From positions 1 through 5,019 of the forward strand of contig JALSHP010000056.1 of assembly GCA_026982175.1 (NCBI GenBank): 5,019 bases of DNA, in the 5' to 3' direction. Made by a program: the position numbers and the translations under genes. The notes beneath the pieces are model-generated. The model was not told the DNA's origin and did no database searches. It saw only the letters and a list, made by a program, of their open reading frames with translations. Shown in pieces: positions 1 to 5,019 of the stretch; position 1 is the stretch's first letter; each line of letters begins with the position of its first letter. The DNA is from Campylobacteraceae bacterium (lineage in GTDB: Bacteria; Campylobacterota; Campylobacteria; Campylobacterales; Sulfurovaceae).

Positions 1-4
1 TTTA

Positions 5-33
5 TGGATGCATTTTTACAATAAGGACACTTT
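5..33 (+). repeat. IS3 left terminal inverted repeat (IRL)
   Basis: It begins TGGA and ends GGACACTTT. It aligns without gaps to the reverse complement of 1331-1359 with 18 of 29 matches, concentrated at both ends of the repeat. The central C-rich block of the right end is replaced here by T-rich sequence. A nearby 9-base direct repeat, TTTTTACAA (13-21 and 32-40), overlaps it. Confidence 0.6.
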
Positions 34-157
34 TTTACAAGCCATCTGTAAACAATTCCTTTTTAGACTCGATATTAGCGTACTTTGCTTAGGTTTTCAG
101 CAACCAATTTTCTCGCTTTAACTCGTAAAATCATTACATAGAATTACAGGATTAAAA
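34..157 (+). other. IS3 5' leader, non-coding
   Basis: This AT-rich stretch separates the left terminal repeat from orfA. A TAAAAT hexamer at 126-131 could be a -10 element, but I see no convincing -35 box in front of it. An AGGA at 148-151, six bases before the orfA ATG, is a good ribosome binding site. At about 125 bases the leader is somewhat long for an IS3-type element, and I see no gene in it. Confidence 0.5.
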
Positions 158-442
158 ATGGCAAGAAGAACGTATACAGAAGATTTTAGAATAGAAGCAG
201 TGAAACAAGTCACAGAAAATGGGTATGAGATAGCAGATACAGCTCATAGGTTAGGTGTACATCCAGATTCGCTCAGAGCTTGGATTAAAAGATTAGAGTC
301 ACCAGAAGCAGTGGCTAAAAATAAAGCTACAGAGTCATCTAATGCAGAGATAAAGAAACTACAAAAAGAACTCAAACGTGTTAAAGAAGAGCGTGATATA
401 TTAAAAAAGGCCGCGGTGTACTTTGCAAGCCACACAAACTAA
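158..442 (+). CDS. IS3-family transposase OrfA (DNA-binding subunit)
   Basis: This 94-residue protein is the normal length for an IS3-family OrfA. Residues about 5-45 read as the HTH_Tnp_1-type helix-turn-helix, with an RRTYTEDFR start and a GVHPDSLRAWIKR recognition-helix region. Residues about 60-85 form a Lys/Glu-rich coiled coil with heptad-spaced hydrophobics (I64, L67, L71, V74, then I80/L81), which in this family mediates multimerisation. OrfA binds the IS ends and, made alone, usually acts as a regulator of transposition. The start at 158 is supported by AGGA six bases upstream and by agreement with the family N-terminus. Its last codons overlap the frameshift site, beyond which the frame closes at a TAA at 440-442. 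Confidence 0.92.
   Translation: MARRTYTEDFRIEAVKQVTENGYEIADTAHRLGVHPDSLRAWIKRLESPEAVAKNKATESSNAEIKKLQKELKRVKEERDILKKAAVYFASHTN
403..409 (+). promoter_or_regulatory. Programmed -1 ribosomal frameshift site, A AAA AAG
   Basis: The heptamer lies exactly in phase with orfA: the zero-frame codons are TTA AAA AAG. Slipping back one base joins OrfA residue 84 to a frame that stays open from 409 through the OrfB stop at 1314, predicting a fused OrfAB transposase of about 385 residues. The extra linker reads straight into the conserved N-terminus of OrfB (an FIKEY stretch, then the GRMCKV region). The same slippery heptamer is used by well-studied IS3-group elements such as IS911. A purine-rich GAAGAG about 12 bases upstream could act as an internal Shine-Dalgarno-like stimulator. 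Downstream I find only a weak hairpin, GTGT (416-419) with ACAC (432-435), so the stimulatory structure is unproven. Confidence 0.85.
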
Positions 443-489
443 AATATACTTTTATTAAAGAGTATACACACATTTATACCGTAGGTAGA

Positions 490-1314
490 ATGTGTAAAGT
501 AATGAAAGTACACCGAAGCGGATATTATCAGTGGTTAAATCAACCAATCTCCAATAGAGAGTTTGAAAATCAGAAATTACTCACCCATATAAAAGAGGCT
601 TATAAAGAGTCCAATGGGGTATATGGTTCAAGAAATATTCATAAAGATTTAAAAGATCTTGGGTTTCATGTTAATATAAAACGTGTGGCTAGACTCATGA
701 GTGAAGCTAAAATCTATGGAGTTGGAACCTATAAACGTAAACCATACAGTAAAGCTGGCTCAGTGCATAAGGCTCATCCTAATTATGTAAAACGATGCTT
801 CATAGTAGATAAACCAAATGATACATGGGTAAGTGACATCACCTACATTAGAACCAAAGAAGGATGGATTTATTTAGCTACTGTTTTAGACCTTTACAGT
901 AGAAAAATTATAGGTTGGGCTACAGGGCATAGGCAAACTACACCTTTGATTATAAAAGCTCTTCAAATGGCTATAGAGAGACTTAAAAATACAGATAGTG
1001 TAATACTACACTCCGACCAAGGCAGTCAATATAGTTCTTATGATTATACAAAACTTGCCAAAGAATACAATATTACTTTGAGTATGAGCAGACGTGGAAA
1101 TTGTTATGACAATGCAGTAGCAGAAAGCTTTTTTAAAACATTCAAAAAAGAGCTTGTTAGAAAACAAAACTTTGAGACTAGAGCTATTGCAGCATCTAAA
1201 ATATTTGAGTACATAGAAATGTTCTACAACCCAAAAAGACGGCATAGTTATTTAGGTCATATATCACCTAATGAATTTGAAAGAAGGTATAATATTGGGA
1301 TGACTAAAACTTAG
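490..1314 (+). CDS. IS3-family transposase OrfB (DDE catalytic subunit)
   Basis: This is the catalytic half of the transposase, normally made as the C-terminal part of the OrfAB fusion; it cuts and joins the IS ends. Residues about 25-80 match the HTH_21-type region (VYGSRNIHKDL, then a G-F-x-V-N-x-K-R-V-A-R-L-M pattern). Residues about 105-265 are the retroviral integrase-like rve fold. The triad is D116 (in WVSDITYI), D176 (in LHSDQGSQY) and E212 (in DNAVAESFF), with 35 residues between the second Asp and the Glu, the family's DD(35)E spacing. The conserved Lys seven residues later is K219. The C-terminal YNPKRRHSYLGHISPNEFE segment is also classic. The ATG at 490 has no clear ribosome binding site, and the frame is open back to the slippery site, so frameshifted expression is more likely than independent initiation. 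Confidence 0.95.
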   Translation: MCKVMKVHRSGYYQWLNQPISNREFENQKLLTHIKEAYKESNGVYGSRNIHKDLKDLGFHVNIKRVARLMSEAKIYGVGTYKRKPYSKAGSVHKAHPNYVKRCFIVDKPNDTWVSDITYIRTKEGWIYLATVLDLYSRKIIGWATGHRQTTPLIIKALQMAIERLKNTDSVILHSDQGSQYSSYDYTKLAKEYNITLSMSRRGNCYDNAVAESFFKTFKKELVRKQNFETRAIAASKIFEYIEMFYNPKRRHSYLGHISPNEFERRYNIGMTKT

Positions 1315-1330
1315 GCTTTTACTGAATTAG

Positions 1331-1359
1331 AAAGTGTCTAGGTTATAGGGGTCATTCCA
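1331..1359 (-). repeat. IS3 right terminal inverted repeat (IRR)
   Basis: Read on the minus strand this begins TGGAATGACCCC and ends GACACTTT, which looks like a canonical IS3-group end. It begins 16 bases after the orfB stop codon. A TTATAG at 1343-1348 could serve as an outward-facing -10 toward the methyltransferase, but the -35 position is poor, so I do not call a promoter. Confidence 0.75.
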
Positions 1360-1568
1360 AAGTATGTTCTAAAGTAAAATCAATTATTGATGCTAAGTCT
1401 ATGTTGGCAGGAATAAGAATATGGACAAAACAAAGAATAATGCATAGAAAACTAAATCGTCTAAATAATGACCTATTTAACCTAATAAATAATTTGTATG
1501 GCTTTACTCAAGAGGACATAGATTGCATAACTGGTGATAATTTATTTGTTGCACCAATAGAATCATAA
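1360..1568 (+). pseudogene. 3' remnant of a gene cut by the IS, possibly a methylase or restriction-modification protein
   Basis: Directly after the right IS end one frame is open for 68 codons and stops with TAA at 1566-1568, flush against the methyltransferase ATG. Going upstream, the frame continues only into IS sequence and meets a TGA at 1323-1325, so the true start is missing. The peptide includes KLNRLNNDLFNLINNLYGF followed by TQEDIDCI and ends APIES. The L-x-x-LYG-[FL]-T-x-[ED]-[DE]-I pattern resembles the extreme C-terminus of many Eco57I/TaqI-type N6-adenine methylases and type IIG enzymes. This is a remembered family pattern, not a search result. The tight junction with the next gene argues that both once formed one operon. 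An in-frame ATG at 1401 could allow a 55-residue peptide, but it has no visible ribosome binding site. The identity of the original protein is uncertain. Confidence 0.55.
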
Positions 1569-3272
1569 ATGAAGAAGAACGTACAAAATAACACCAATAT
1601 TGTTTTTGACAAACTTAGGGGTGGTTACTATACTCCTTCTCTAATAGCTGAATTTATATGTTCTTGGGCTATCCAATCTGACAATCACTTTGTATTAGAA
1701 CCGAGTTGTGGTAATGGAAATTTTATCGAAGCGGCAATACAACGCTTCAATGAACTTGGCATTTCAGGTAAAGATTTAGATGGTAAAATTAAAGGAATAG
1801 AACTTATCCCTGAAGAAGCTACAAAAGCAGCTAATAGAGCTGCACATTATGGCTTAACAAGTGATACAATTATAAATAGTGATTTCTTTAGTTTTATTTC
1901 CAATCAAGATGATACAACTTATAATACGATTATAGGAAACCCACCATTTATTAGGTATCAAAATTTCCCTCCTAAACATAGAGACATTGCTATTAAAATG
2001 ATGGAGGACTTAGGATTTAAGCCAAATAAGCTTACAAATATTTGGGTTCCCTTTTTGGTGATTTGTTCCTCCTTACTTACAGAAAATGGACGTTTAGGAA
2101 TGGTAATTCCTGCCGAATTATTTCAAGTTAAATATGCAGAACAAACACGCGTTTTTCTTTCAAACTTCTTTGAACGAATTACCATAGTAACATTCAAAAA
2201 ATTAGTCTTTGATGGTATTCAACAAGAGGTTGTTTTAATGCTATGTGAAAAGTCAGTTCAAAATGCCCAAGGAATAAGGGTGTTGCAATTAGACGATTTA
2301 GACCAATTGTCAGATATTGATTTTAATGAAGTAGCTGAAACAGAAGTAGTCGAGATACAACATGATACCGAAAAATGGACTAAATACTTTTTGAATCCAA
2401 GAGAAATAGACTTTTTAAGAGCAATTAAAGATAGCAATCGCATTCCTTTGGCGAATAATATTTTGGATGCAGATGTAGGAATAGTGACTGGTCGAAACGA
2501 GTTCTTCATGCTCAAGAAATCCCAAGTAGAAGAATGGGATTTAAAAGACCTCACTACAAAAGTAGTTAGCAAATCCAATCAGCTTTCTGGGATCATTTTT
2601 AATGATGCTGACTTTGATGCAAATGCTAATAAAAATTTGCCAAATCAACTCTTCTTGCCTGAGAATGTTGAATTCGATCAATTAGATGAACAAAGCCAAA
2701 AATACATTAAATATGGGGAAGAGAAAGAATTTCATACAGGGTACAAATGCAGAATAAGAAAGAAATGGTATATCACTCCGTCCTTATGGATTCCTCAAGG
2801 CTTCGCATTGAGACAAGTCAATAGATACCCTAAGTTAGTATTAAATAACGTTGAAGCTTCTTCAACAGACACTATTCATAGAGTTAGATTTATTTCTAAA
2901 GAGTATAGCCCAGAAAGTATAGTAATTTGTTTTCTAAACTCTCTAACATTTGCTTTTTCTGAGGTAACAGGAAGAAGTTATGGTGGTGTAATGACATTTG
3001 AACCAACAGAGATTGAAGAGCTTTTAATTCCAGTTATTGAAAACCACGGTATAGATGTAAATCTTATTGACGAATTAATTCGTGAAGACCGTATTGAAGA
3101 GGTTCTAGATATTGTAGATAAAGCAGTCTTAATTGACCACTATGGTTTTAGTTTAAACGAAACATTGGAATTGAGAAATATTTGGAGAAAGATGTCCAAC
3201 CGTAGAATTAATAGAGGTAAATCAGCTAAGTCAAAACCAAAGAAAAAGGCAGAAGCTATTGATAGTAACTAA
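1569..3272 (+). CDS. Eco57I-family N6-adenine DNA methyltransferase (gamma class, PstI/BsuBI-like)
   Basis: This enzyme transfers a methyl group from S-adenosylmethionine to the N6 of adenine in a specific DNA site, normally protecting host DNA from a partner endonuclease. Motifs occur in gamma-class order: motif X GGYYTP (18-23), SAM-binding motif I LEPSCGNGNF (43-52), GIEL with the acidic residue of motif II (76-79), NSDFF (103-107), and catalytic motif IV NPPF within IIGNPPFIRYQ (121-131). Residues about 230-500 are the probable target-recognition region. The C-terminus has a Leu-rich element ending in RNIWRKMSNRR, as I recall from PstI/BsuBI-type methylases, then a Lys-rich tail. At 567 residues it is slightly longer than that group's usual 500 or so. 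The ATG abuts the upstream stop and lacks a clear ribosome binding site, suggesting translational coupling. Motif X lies only 17 residues in, so no later start is possible. No endonuclease gene is adjacent. The target sequence cannot be read from this protein. Confidence 0.88.
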   Translation: MKKNVQNNTNIVFDKLRGGYYTPSLIAEFICSWAIQSDNHFVLEPSCGNGNFIEAAIQRFNELGISGKDLDGKIKGIELIPEEATKAANRAAHYGLTSDTIINSDFFSFISNQDDTTYNTIIGNPPFIRYQNFPPKHRDIAIKMMEDLGFKPNKLTNIWVPFLVICSSLLTENGRLGMVIPAELFQVKYAEQTRVFLSNFFERITIVTFKKLVFDGIQQEVVLMLCEKSVQNAQGIRVLQLDDLDQLSDIDFNEVAETEVVEIQHDTEKWTKYFLNPREIDFLRAIKDSNRIPLANNILDADVGIVTGRNEFFMLKKSQVEEWDLKDLTTKVVSKSNQLSGIIFNDADFDANANKNLPNQLFLPENVEFDQLDEQSQKYIKYGEEKEFHTGYKCRIRKKWYITPSLWIPQGFALRQVNRYPKLVLNNVEASSTDTIHRVRFISKEYSPESIVICFLNSLTFAFSEVTGRSYGGVMTFEPTEIEELLIPVIENHGIDVNLIDELIREDRIEEVLDIVDKAVLIDHYGFSLNETLELRNIWRKMSNRRINRGKSAKSKPKKKAEAIDSN

Positions 3273-3361
3273 TAGCCGACAAATCGTTTCAGCTACTCTC
3301 CAAAATGTCACTGAAGGCAAACGTTAAATAAGAGATAAAAAATGGGGACAGGCTGAATTTT
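3273..3361. other. Intergenic region with weak hairpin potential between convergent genes
   Basis: I see no gene in these 89 bases. Two pairings are possible. CGTTT (3285-3289) plus CAG (3290-3292) can pair with CTG (3311-3313) and AAACG (3319-3323), with a 5-base bulge on the right arm. Further right, AAAAAAT (3337-3343) can pair with ATTTTTT (3357-3363) around a 13-base loop starting GGGGACAGG. The second could weakly terminate transcripts from both sides, since the methyltransferase and toxin genes converge here, but an all-A:T stem is a poor intrinsic terminator. GTTAAAT at 3323-3329 matches the integron core-site consensus GTTRRRY, yet the matching left half is poor. Confidence 0.35.
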
Positions 3362-3616
3362 TTACAAATAAACCTGCTTCCTATGTGCAATCTTAGAAAC
3401 AAGCATCAAACCCTCTTCTTCATAAAAAACTACCCTATAGTCACCTATACGTAACCTGTATGCTCCGTCAAAAGGGGTTTTTAGTTTTTTTATCTTTGTT
3501 TTTATGGGATTGGAAGCATAGGCTTCTATGCCGTCTAAGATTTTAGATGCTTCGTGTTTGTTTAGTTTTTGTAGTTGTTTTAGAGCTTTAGGGTCATACT
3601 TTATCTTATAGCCCAA
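3362..3616 (-). CDS. RelE/ParE-superfamily toxin of a type II toxin-antitoxin system
   Basis: This 84-residue basic protein has the typical RelE-fold length and layout. An N-terminal beta strand (YKIKYDP) leads into a Lys-rich helical hairpin (about 9-34). A loop SNPIKTKIKKLK follows, then the conserved core AYRLRIGDYRVVFY (52-65) and the C-terminal IAHRKQVY (76-83), whose His/Arg residues are often functionally important in RelE-type mRNA interferases. The family includes ribosome-dependent mRNA-cleaving RelE toxins and gyrase-targeting ParE toxins. The RLRIGDYRVVF and HRKQVY wording favours the RelE side, by inference. The start is a TTG, the only usable start after the in-frame stop at 3626-3628, and has GAGGG six bases upstream. 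The gene overlaps the antitoxin gene by 11 bp, so it is very likely translationally coupled. Confidence 0.88.
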   Translation of the reverse strand: MGYKIKYDPKALKQLQKLNKHEASKILDGIEAYASNPIKTKIKKLKTPFDGAYRLRIGDYRVVFYEEEGLMLVSKIAHRKQVYL

Positions 3617-3821
3617 GACTTGCCCTCACATCTTCATGCGAAACAGTCTCTAAAAGCCCCATCTTGTAGTCTTGCACTGTTTTTGTTACAGCGTTCACAT
3701 CAAAGTAGTCTTGTAGTGCTTCACGTACTACCTGTGCCTTCTTTTTACCTGTCTCTTCAGACAAAGACGCTAACTCATCTATGAGGTTTTCTTCTAAAGT
3801 AATGGTCATTTTTTTAGTCAT
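3606..3821 (-). CDS. Ribbon-helix-helix (CopG/RHH-type) antitoxin
   Basis: This 71-residue protein precedes the toxin on the same strand, the usual antitoxin-first order. Residues 4-10 (KMTITLE) form the DNA-binding beta strand. Residues about 11-23 and 26-40 are the two helices of the ribbon-helix-helix fold, with a G-K-K-K turn and a QVVREALQDYF second helix. Residues about 41-71 form the toxin-binding tail, ending VSHEDVRASLGL, a common ending for antitoxins paired with RelE. It should bind and neutralise the toxin and repress the operon as a dimer. The ATG at 3821 has an AAAGG about eight bases upstream; an internal ATG four codons later is less well placed. The last codons contain the toxin's ribosome binding site and start. 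Confidence 0.9.
   Translation of the reverse strand: MTKKMTITLEENLIDELASLSEETGKKKAQVVREALQDYFDVNAVTKTVQDYKMGLLETVSHEDVRASLGL
3623..3627 (-). promoter_or_regulatory. Ribosome binding site deciding the TTG start of the toxin
   Basis: On the minus strand GAGGG ends six bases before the TTG at 3616-3614. It lies within the Val-Arg-Ala codons of the antitoxin C-terminus. An in-frame TGA at 3628-3626 excludes any earlier start, and the next in-frame residues begin the conserved RelE strand, so this TTG is the only sensible initiation codon. Confidence 0.75.
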
Positions 3822-3838
3822 TTTTCTTACCTTTTGTA

Positions 3839-3857
3839 TTTACCATACTTTACCATA
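3839..3857 (-). promoter_or_regulatory. Putative autoregulatory operator: two 9-bp direct repeats, 10-bp period
   Basis: TTTACCATA occurs twice, at 3839-3847 and 3849-3857, separated by one base, so the repeats sit exactly one helical turn apart on the same DNA face. They lie 18-36 bases upstream of the antitoxin start. Ribbon-helix-helix antitoxins commonly bind short repeated half-sites in this position and repress their own operon, with toxin tuning the affinity. Reading the minus strand, a TACTAT hexamer (3860-3855) overlaps the distal repeat and could be the -10, so binding would block RNA polymerase. The repeats are seen; the operator role is inferred. Confidence 0.5.
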
Positions 3858-3952
3858 GTATTATTAAATAGATATAAATATTGCTAACTTTTGAGATGAA
3901 ATCAATAATATAGAAGTATTGCAACTCTAAGATACGATAAGCACTAATTAGA

Positions 3953-3958
3953 TAAAAT
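3953..3958 (+). promoter_or_regulatory. Candidate -10 element for glnS
   Basis: TAAAAT lies 40 bases before the glnS ATG in the divergent 3822-3998 gap. There is no good -35 hexamer at 16-18 bases upstream; the nearest TTGCAA (3919-3924) is too far away. Weak or absent -35 boxes are common in Campylobacterota promoters. This is a sequence guess only. The rest of the gap contains no gene that I can see. Confidence 0.3.
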
Positions 3959-3998
3959 ACACACTATTAAGTTATAGAAGAAAAAAGGGTTAATAGAC

Positions 3999-5019
3999 AT
4001 GAGCGAACACAAAGATTTTTTACGTACCATCGTTGAAGAGGACTTAAAAGCAGGCAAATATAAAGAAGTAGTCACTAGGTTTCCTCCTGAGCCAAATGGT
4101 TTTCCTCACATTGGTCATGCTAAATCTATCTGCATTAACTTTGGCATCGCAAAAGACTATGACGGTCACTGTAACCTTCGCATGGACGACACCAACCCCA
4201 CCACAGAAGACACTAGATACGTAGAAGCCCTTAAAGACGCTGTGCAATGGCTAGGCTTTGAGTGGGATAACTCTGTACGTTTTACATCTGACTATTTTGT
4301 TCAAATACACGCCTATGCTATAGAACTCATAAAAATGGGTAAAGCGTACGTAGACAGTGTGGATGAAGAGACTATGAGAGAGCTTCGTGGCACAGTGACT
4401 GAAGCAGGTAAACGTAGTAAATATGCCCAGCGTTCTGTAGGGGAAAACCTTGACCTTTTTGAGCGTATGAAAAACGGAGAGTTCAAAGATGGCGAGCATG
4501 TCTTACGAGCGAAGATAGACATGGGTGCTGCCAACATGAAACTACGAGACCCACTACTCTACCGTATACGTCATGCTCATCACTTTAGGGCAGGGGACGC
4601 GTGGGCTATCTACCCTATGTATGACTTTGCACATTGTCTCTCTGACTACATAGAGGGCGTGTCTCACTCCATTTGTACGCTAGAGTTTGAAAACAACCGT
4701 GACATCTACAACTGGGTACTTGACACACTAGGGCTTGTGTCTCCTAGACCTTTCCAACATGAGTTTGCACGACTTGGCATTAACTACACCGTCATGAGCA
4801 AAAGAAAGCTTTTAGAGCTAGTAGAAGCTGGCGTGGTAAGTGGTTGGGATGACCCACGTTTGCCTACCATAGCAGGCTACAAAAGACGAGGATACACAGC
4901 CGAATCAATCTTGAACTTTTGTGATGGCATAGGTATCTCAAAAGCTAACTCCATGGTAGATGTCGCACAGCTTGAATTTTCTATAAGAGATGATCTCAAT
5001 ACTAAAGTGCCACGTGTGA
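3999..5019 (+). CDS. glnS: Glutaminyl-tRNA synthetase, 3' end beyond the window
   Basis: This enzyme charges tRNA-Gln with glutamine in the cytoplasm using ATP. The first 340 codons are present and the frame is open at the right edge. The class I signature HIGH is at residues 37-40 within RFPPEPNGFPHIGHAKS, and the KMSKS-type loop appears as VMSKRK at 265-270, the form typical of GlnRS. Other GlnRS-type blocks are NLRMDDTNPTTED, CIYPMYDF-like AIYPMYDFAHC, HSICTLEFENNR and GWDDPRLPTI, which agree closely with the E. coli enzyme as I remember it. E. coli GlnRS is 554 residues, so roughly the catalytic half to two-thirds is shown and the anticodon-binding barrels are missing. AAAGGG nine bases before the ATG is an acceptable ribosome binding site. 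The GlnRS-specific wording makes GluRS an unlikely alternative. Confidence 0.96.
   Translation, partial: MSEHKDFLRTIVEEDLKAGKYKEVVTRFPPEPNGFPHIGHAKSICINFGIAKDYDGHCNLRMDDTNPTTEDTRYVEALKDAVQWLGFEWDNSVRFTSDYFVQIHAYAIELIKMGKAYVDSVDEETMRELRGTVTEAGKRSKYAQRSVGENLDLFERMKNGEFKDGEHVLRAKIDMGAANMKLRDPLLYRIRHAHHFRAGDAWAIYPMYDFAHCLSDYIEGVSHSICTLEFENNRDIYNWVLDTLGLVSPRPFQHEFARLGINYTVMSKRKLLELVEAGVVSGWDDPRLPTIAGYKRRGYTAESILNFCDGIGISKANSMVDVAQLEFSIRDDLNTKVPRV

Larger units (their letters stand above)
5..1359 (+). mobile_element. IS3-family insertion sequence, apparently complete
   Basis: This is a two-frame element with orfA (helix-turn-helix plus zipper), a -1 slippery site and orfB (DDE integrase-type transposase), the standard IS3-family plan. 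I set the ends by ungapped alignment of the left 29 bases (5-33) with the reverse complement of 1331-1359. Both start TGGA, both finish GACACTTT, and 18 of 29 positions match. That gives about 1355 bp, within the usual IS3-family range. The right repeat carries the C-rich block followed by TATA and GACAC that I associate with IS3-group ends; the left one has a T-run instead of the C block. No matching 3-4 bp target duplication is visible: TTA lies before the left end and AAG after the right end. Both reading frames and the catalytic residues are intact, so the element could be active or recently active. The exact left boundary is the least certain part, because only 4 bases precede it in the window. 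Confidence 0.85.

Noticed and set aside
244..435. Minus-strand open frame inside orfA
   Set aside because: It is the mirror of the OrfA coiled-coil coding region and has no independent support.
1006..1245. Minus-strand open frame of 79 codons inside orfB
   Set aside because: It is antisense to the DDE catalytic core, its residues show no family features, and the orfB frame is unmistakable.
1317..1348. Outward promoter at the right IS end driving the methyltransferase
   Set aside because: TTATAG is a plausible -10, but the hexamer 18 bases upstream (TTACTG) matches the -35 consensus poorly, so I do not annotate it.
1401..1568. A stand-alone 55-residue gene starting at the ATG at 1401
   Set aside because: There is no ribosome binding site, the same frame is open upstream to the IS junction, and the content looks like the tail of a longer protein, so a truncated remnant is the simpler reading.
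2258..2578. Minus-strand open frame of 106 codons inside the methyltransferase
   Set aside because: It is antisense to the target-recognition region, with a low-complexity Ser/Leu-rich product and no start signal.
3267..3329. A firm call of an integron attC site
   Set aside because: Only the right core fits GTTRRRY. The left half matches 4 of 7 bases, the arms differ by about 10 unpaired bases, and the methyltransferase start abuts an upstream stop rather than another cassette site. Kept as a low-interest finding only.
4044..4537. Several minus-strand open frames of 67-82 codons inside glnS
   Set aside because: They lie antisense to a highly conserved GlnRS frame, lack recognisable domains or ribosome binding sites, and overlap one another.

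Overview
The window reads as an accessory island joined to a housekeeping gene in an AT-rich bacterium. The only core gene is a glutaminyl-tRNA synthetase (glnS) running off the right edge. From remembered family resemblance, its wording fits a sulfur-oxidising type of Campylobacterota (Sulfurimonas/Sulfurovum-like). That taxonomic call is inference; I could not run a search.

Layout, left to right. Positions 5-1359 hold a structurally intact IS3-family insertion sequence: imperfect terminal inverted repeats, orfA, an A AAA AAG slippery site, and orfB with a complete DDE triad plus the downstream lysine. Its right end borders a 3' gene remnant (1360-1568) whose stop codon directly abuts the start of a 567-aa gamma-class N6-adenine DNA methyltransferase (1569-3272). 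The insertion or a later rearrangement therefore seems to have removed most of the first gene of a restriction-modification-like operon and left the methyltransferase. No restriction endonuclease gene is visible. A short non-coding stretch (3273-3361) follows, with weak hairpin potential.

On the minus strand, 3821 down to 3362 is a compact type II toxin-antitoxin operon. It encodes a 71-aa ribbon-helix-helix antitoxin, then an 84-aa RelE/ParE-fold toxin that overlaps it by 11 bp and starts at TTG with a strong ribosome binding site inside the antitoxin gene. Two identical 9-bp repeats one helical turn apart lie just upstream and are a likely autoregulatory operator.

The 177-bp gap at 3822-3998 is a divergent promoter region between the toxin-antitoxin operon and glnS. 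Base composition differs clearly between the methyltransferase and glnS, consistent with foreign origin of the left part. All the visible systems belong to known families. The points most worth following up are the truncated modification operon, the phased operator repeats and the non-coding stretch after the methyltransferase.
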